The position numbers and the translations under genes were made by a program. Positions 62,513 to 64,000 of a stretch of DNA of 64,000 nucleotides are shown piece after piece. Source of the stretch: CAVPCY01 sp963770765 (GTDB lineage Bacteria > Actinomycetota > Coriobacteriia > Anaerosomatales > PHET01); NCBI GenBank assembly GCA_963770765.1, contig CAVYQS010000005.1:248001-312000 (forward strand), read 5' to 3'. Under the pieces are notes generated by a model that saw only the letters and a program-made list of their open reading frames with translations, had not been told where the DNA came from and did no database searches. Numbering within the stretch: the stretch's first letter is position 1; each line of letters starts with the position of its first letter.

Positions 62513-62546
62513 CCCAAACTCAACGTGTGGCCAACGCCCGCTGAAC
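62508..62546 (+). promoter_or_regulatory. Four 11-bp-spaced direct repeats, probable OmpR/PhoB-family operator
   Basis: CTTAAC (62508-62513), CTCAAC (62519-62524), GCCAAC (62530-62535) and CTGAAC (62541-62546), each exactly 11 bases after the previous one, one helical turn. Overlaps the kinase stop and lies about 80 bases before the secreted coiled-coil gene, where an activator site would be. Confidence 0.7.
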
Positions 62547-62623
62547 ACGCGAACTCCATAGTGGCACGGTAAGCTTGATACCTAAGCGCCGCTATCGCGG
62601 CCACCGAACCAGTGAGGTTCACC

Positions 62624-63337
62624 ATGACTCGCACCAACAGGATCATCGGTCTTGTGACCGCATCAGCGCTCGTCGCCGCACTCGCGGTGCCGGCTCTGGC
62701 CGTGGCCGCCGGTGGGACCACGGACTCCTCGAGCACGCTGTCGATCTCTCAGGAGCAGACACCCGCCCAGAAGAGGGCCGAAGCGCGGGCCAAGGCCGCC
62801 GAACGCGCTGCAGCCAAGGAGCGCGCACGGGAGGCCAAGAAGAAGGCCGCAGAGGCGAAGGCGAAGGCCAAGCAGGCCAAGAAGCAGGCCGCGGAAGCGA
62901 AGAGGTCGCAGGCCAAGCAGGCCCGGACCGAGAACCTGAGCAAGCGGGTCGAGAATCAGCTCCGGGCCCGCAAGGCGCGATTCGATGCCGTGAGCGCCAA
63001 CATCAACAAGCGGATCGCCAGAGTGGCCGCGCTTGCCGATAGGGTCGAGGCTGCGGGCGGTGACGTGAGCACGGTCCGCGCCGAGCTCGATGAGGCGAGG
63101 GCACGCCTCGCCGAGGCGATCGCGATCGAACTGACCACCGCCGAGCAGCTCCGGGCCGTGAAGACCGCCTCCGACAGGAAGACGGCGTTCAAGACGGCGC
63201 GCTCGACCGGCCGCGAAGCCGTGACGAAGCTCAGACAAGCGCGCGTCGCGGTGCGAGAGTCCGCGCGTCTGCTGAGGACCGAGATCGAACGACTACGCGA
63301 AGCCGGGAGCCTTGATGGAAGTGCGACGGCTCAGTAG
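62624..63337 (+). CDS. Secreted Ala/Lys-rich coiled-coil protein
   Basis: 237 residues: signal peptide to about residue 30 (LAVAA), then almost entirely helical with long KAAERAAAKERAREAKKK-type charged heptads. No enzymatic motif. GTGAGG ribosome site before ATG 62624; GTG 62612 possible. Followed by an overlapping lipoprotein gene and preceded by the repeat operator, so likely a target of the adjacent two-component system. May bind cell wall or sequester ligands; unproven. Confidence 0.8.
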   Translation: MTRTNRIIGLVTASALVAALAVPALAVAAGGTTDSSSTLSISQEQTPAQKRAEARAKAAERAAAKERAREAKKKAAEAKAKAKQAKKQAAEAKRSQAKQARTENLSKRVENQLRARKARFDAVSANINKRIARVAALADRVEAAGGDVSTVRAELDEARARLAEAIAIELTTAEQLRAVKTASDRKTAFKTARSTGREAVTKLRQARVAVRESARLLRTEIERLREAGSLDGSATAQ

Positions 63338-63644
63338 GCCGGTACTGCTCATAACCTGCGCCCTCGCGCTCGGTCTGTCCGGTTGCGGCCGCTCAGCCGA
63401 GCGCGTCGTTGCGCCATCTGCCACCGCTGAGACCACGGCTTCGGTTGACGCGACGGCGGCTCCGTCGGCTGCGGCCACCTCGGCTCCCGCCGGCGAGGAT
63501 CCGGATGGCCCGCCGGCGCCCATCCGTTCCACCGAGGCCGAGGCCCTGGAGAACGAGCTCAAGGCCATCGAGCGCGAACTCGAGAGCCTCGACATGCCCA
63601 GTGACAGCGACTTCCAAGACATCGAAGGCTCGCTCGACGAGTAG
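63315..63644 (+). CDS. Small lipoprotein
   Basis: 109 residues. Signal peptide with lipobox LGLSGC, then a Thr/Ala/Pro-rich segment and an acidic coiled tail (EALENELKAIERELESLDM). Start overlaps the upstream gene by 23 bases in another frame, indicating co-translation. Function unknown. Confidence 0.78.
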   Translation: MEVRRLSRPVLLITCALALGLSGCGRSAERVVAPSATAETTASVDATAAPSAAATSAPAGEDPDGPPAPIRSTEAEALENELKAIERELESLDMPSDSDFQDIEGSLDE

Positions 63645-63664
63645 CGTGTGTCGGGTGCGACCGT

Positions 63665-64000
63665 CTATGCGCTCTGGGCGACTCTCGGAGCTGATGGGTC
63701 CGGAGCCACGGACAGGTAGCCGCTCTTGACGTCTTGCACGAGCCGCCCGTCGGTCACCTCGAGGATCCTGTCGGTACGCTGCGCGACGTTGCGGTCGTGG
63801 GTCACGATCATGAACGCGGTGCCCGTCTCGGCACTGATCCTTCGGAACAGGTCGTAGACGAGGTTCGTGTTCACCGTGTCGAGGTTGCCGGTGGGTTCGT
63901 CGGCGAGCAGGAGCGCCGGTCGGTTCATGAGCGCGCGCGCGATGGCCACCCGCTGCTTCTGACCGCCGGAGAGCTGGTTGGCGTTCTTGTCGGTGATCCC
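63665..64000 (-). CDS. ABC transporter ATP-binding protein, LolD/MacB type (5' part outside window)
   Basis: The C-terminal 111 residues are present. From the window edge the frame reads NQLSGGQKQRVAIARALMNR (signature), LLLADEPTGNLD (Walker B) and IVTHDRNVA (switch His). The Walker A part lies beyond the window. Converges with the lipoprotein gene. Confidence 0.92.
   Translation of the reverse strand, partial: GITDKNANQLSGGQKQRVAIARALMNRPALLLADEPTGNLDTVNTNLVYDLFRRISAETGTAFMIVTHDRNVAQRTDRILEVTDGRLVQDVKSGYLSVAPDPSAPRVAQSA

Noticed and set aside
1..64000. CRISPR arrays, rRNA genes, insertion sequences or prophage
   Set aside because: No regularly spaced direct repeats with spacers, no rRNA signatures, no transposase or structural phage genes seen.

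Overview
The window comes from a GC-rich bacterial chromosome with Gram-positive-type surface genes: an LtaS-like sulfatase, an LCP (LytR-CpsA-Psr) protein, lipoproteins and many Sec-secreted proteins. The two-part PurS/PurQ plus small PurL set, an Fe-S type PurF and a secreted DUF5648-repeat protein make an actinobacterium of the Coriobacteriia type the best guess. This is inference; there is no rRNA or phylogenetic marker here. Most genes are on the + strand.

Layout. 0-3.5 kb: a two-component system, a Ca2+/cation antiporter and a small broken membrane gene. 3.6-26.6 kb: a dispersed de novo purine cluster (purC, purS, purQ, purL, purF, purM, purN, purH). Other genes sit between them: a VapBC-like toxin-antitoxin pair, a P-type cation ATPase with two TrkA-like proteins, a polysaccharide deacetylase, a K+ channel, an LtaS-like enzyme, a branched-chain amino-acid binding lipoprotein and a badly frameshifted HTH-nucleotidyltransferase-like gene. 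purD, purE, purK and purB are not here. 26.6-31.5 kb: a DUF5063-like protein, a PabB-PabC fusion, a secreted DUF5648 protein, an MscS channel and tRNA-Lys/tRNA-Glu. 31.6-34 kb: an unrecognised enzyme-like protein, a GDSL esterase and a membrane-anchored protein.

34.3-44.8 kb: a GGDEF-like gene translationally coupled to a large Mrp/Mbh-type antiporter operon. It carries E, F, G, a DUF4040 subunit, B and C, then four NuoL/M/N-like subunits. All four of those are interrupted by single-base frameshifts. 45-54 kb is a cell-envelope region: a CapA-like protein, tRNA-Glu(CTC), tRNA-Val, an LCP protein with a peptidase-like domain nested inside it, a GT39-like glycosyltransferase, a D,D-carboxypeptidase-VanW fusion and a secreted WSTPG-repeat protein. 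53.5-64 kb: a GAF/PP2C-like protein, a small secreted protein, a 27-residue membrane peptide, a release-factor-like protein, ferredoxin, DUF72, a metallophosphoesterase, a MacB-like ABC exporter, a second two-component system, a secreted coiled-coil protein, a lipoprotein and a truncated LolD-like ATPase.

Points that matter most. (1) About a dozen single-base frameshifts interrupt otherwise well conserved genes, seven of them in the antiporter operon; this is either gene decay or uncorrected sequence error. (2) One of them creates a false in-frame fusion of the PIN toxin to the P-type ATPase. (3) Two sets of 11-bp-spaced direct repeats, typical of OmpR/PhoB-family operators, lie upstream of two secreted-protein genes; one set overlaps the end of the histidine kinase gene. 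(4) The LCP protein with a nested M15-like peptidase domain, the carboxypeptidase-VanW fusion and the long helical tail on the last antiporter subunit are the least ordinary proteins.
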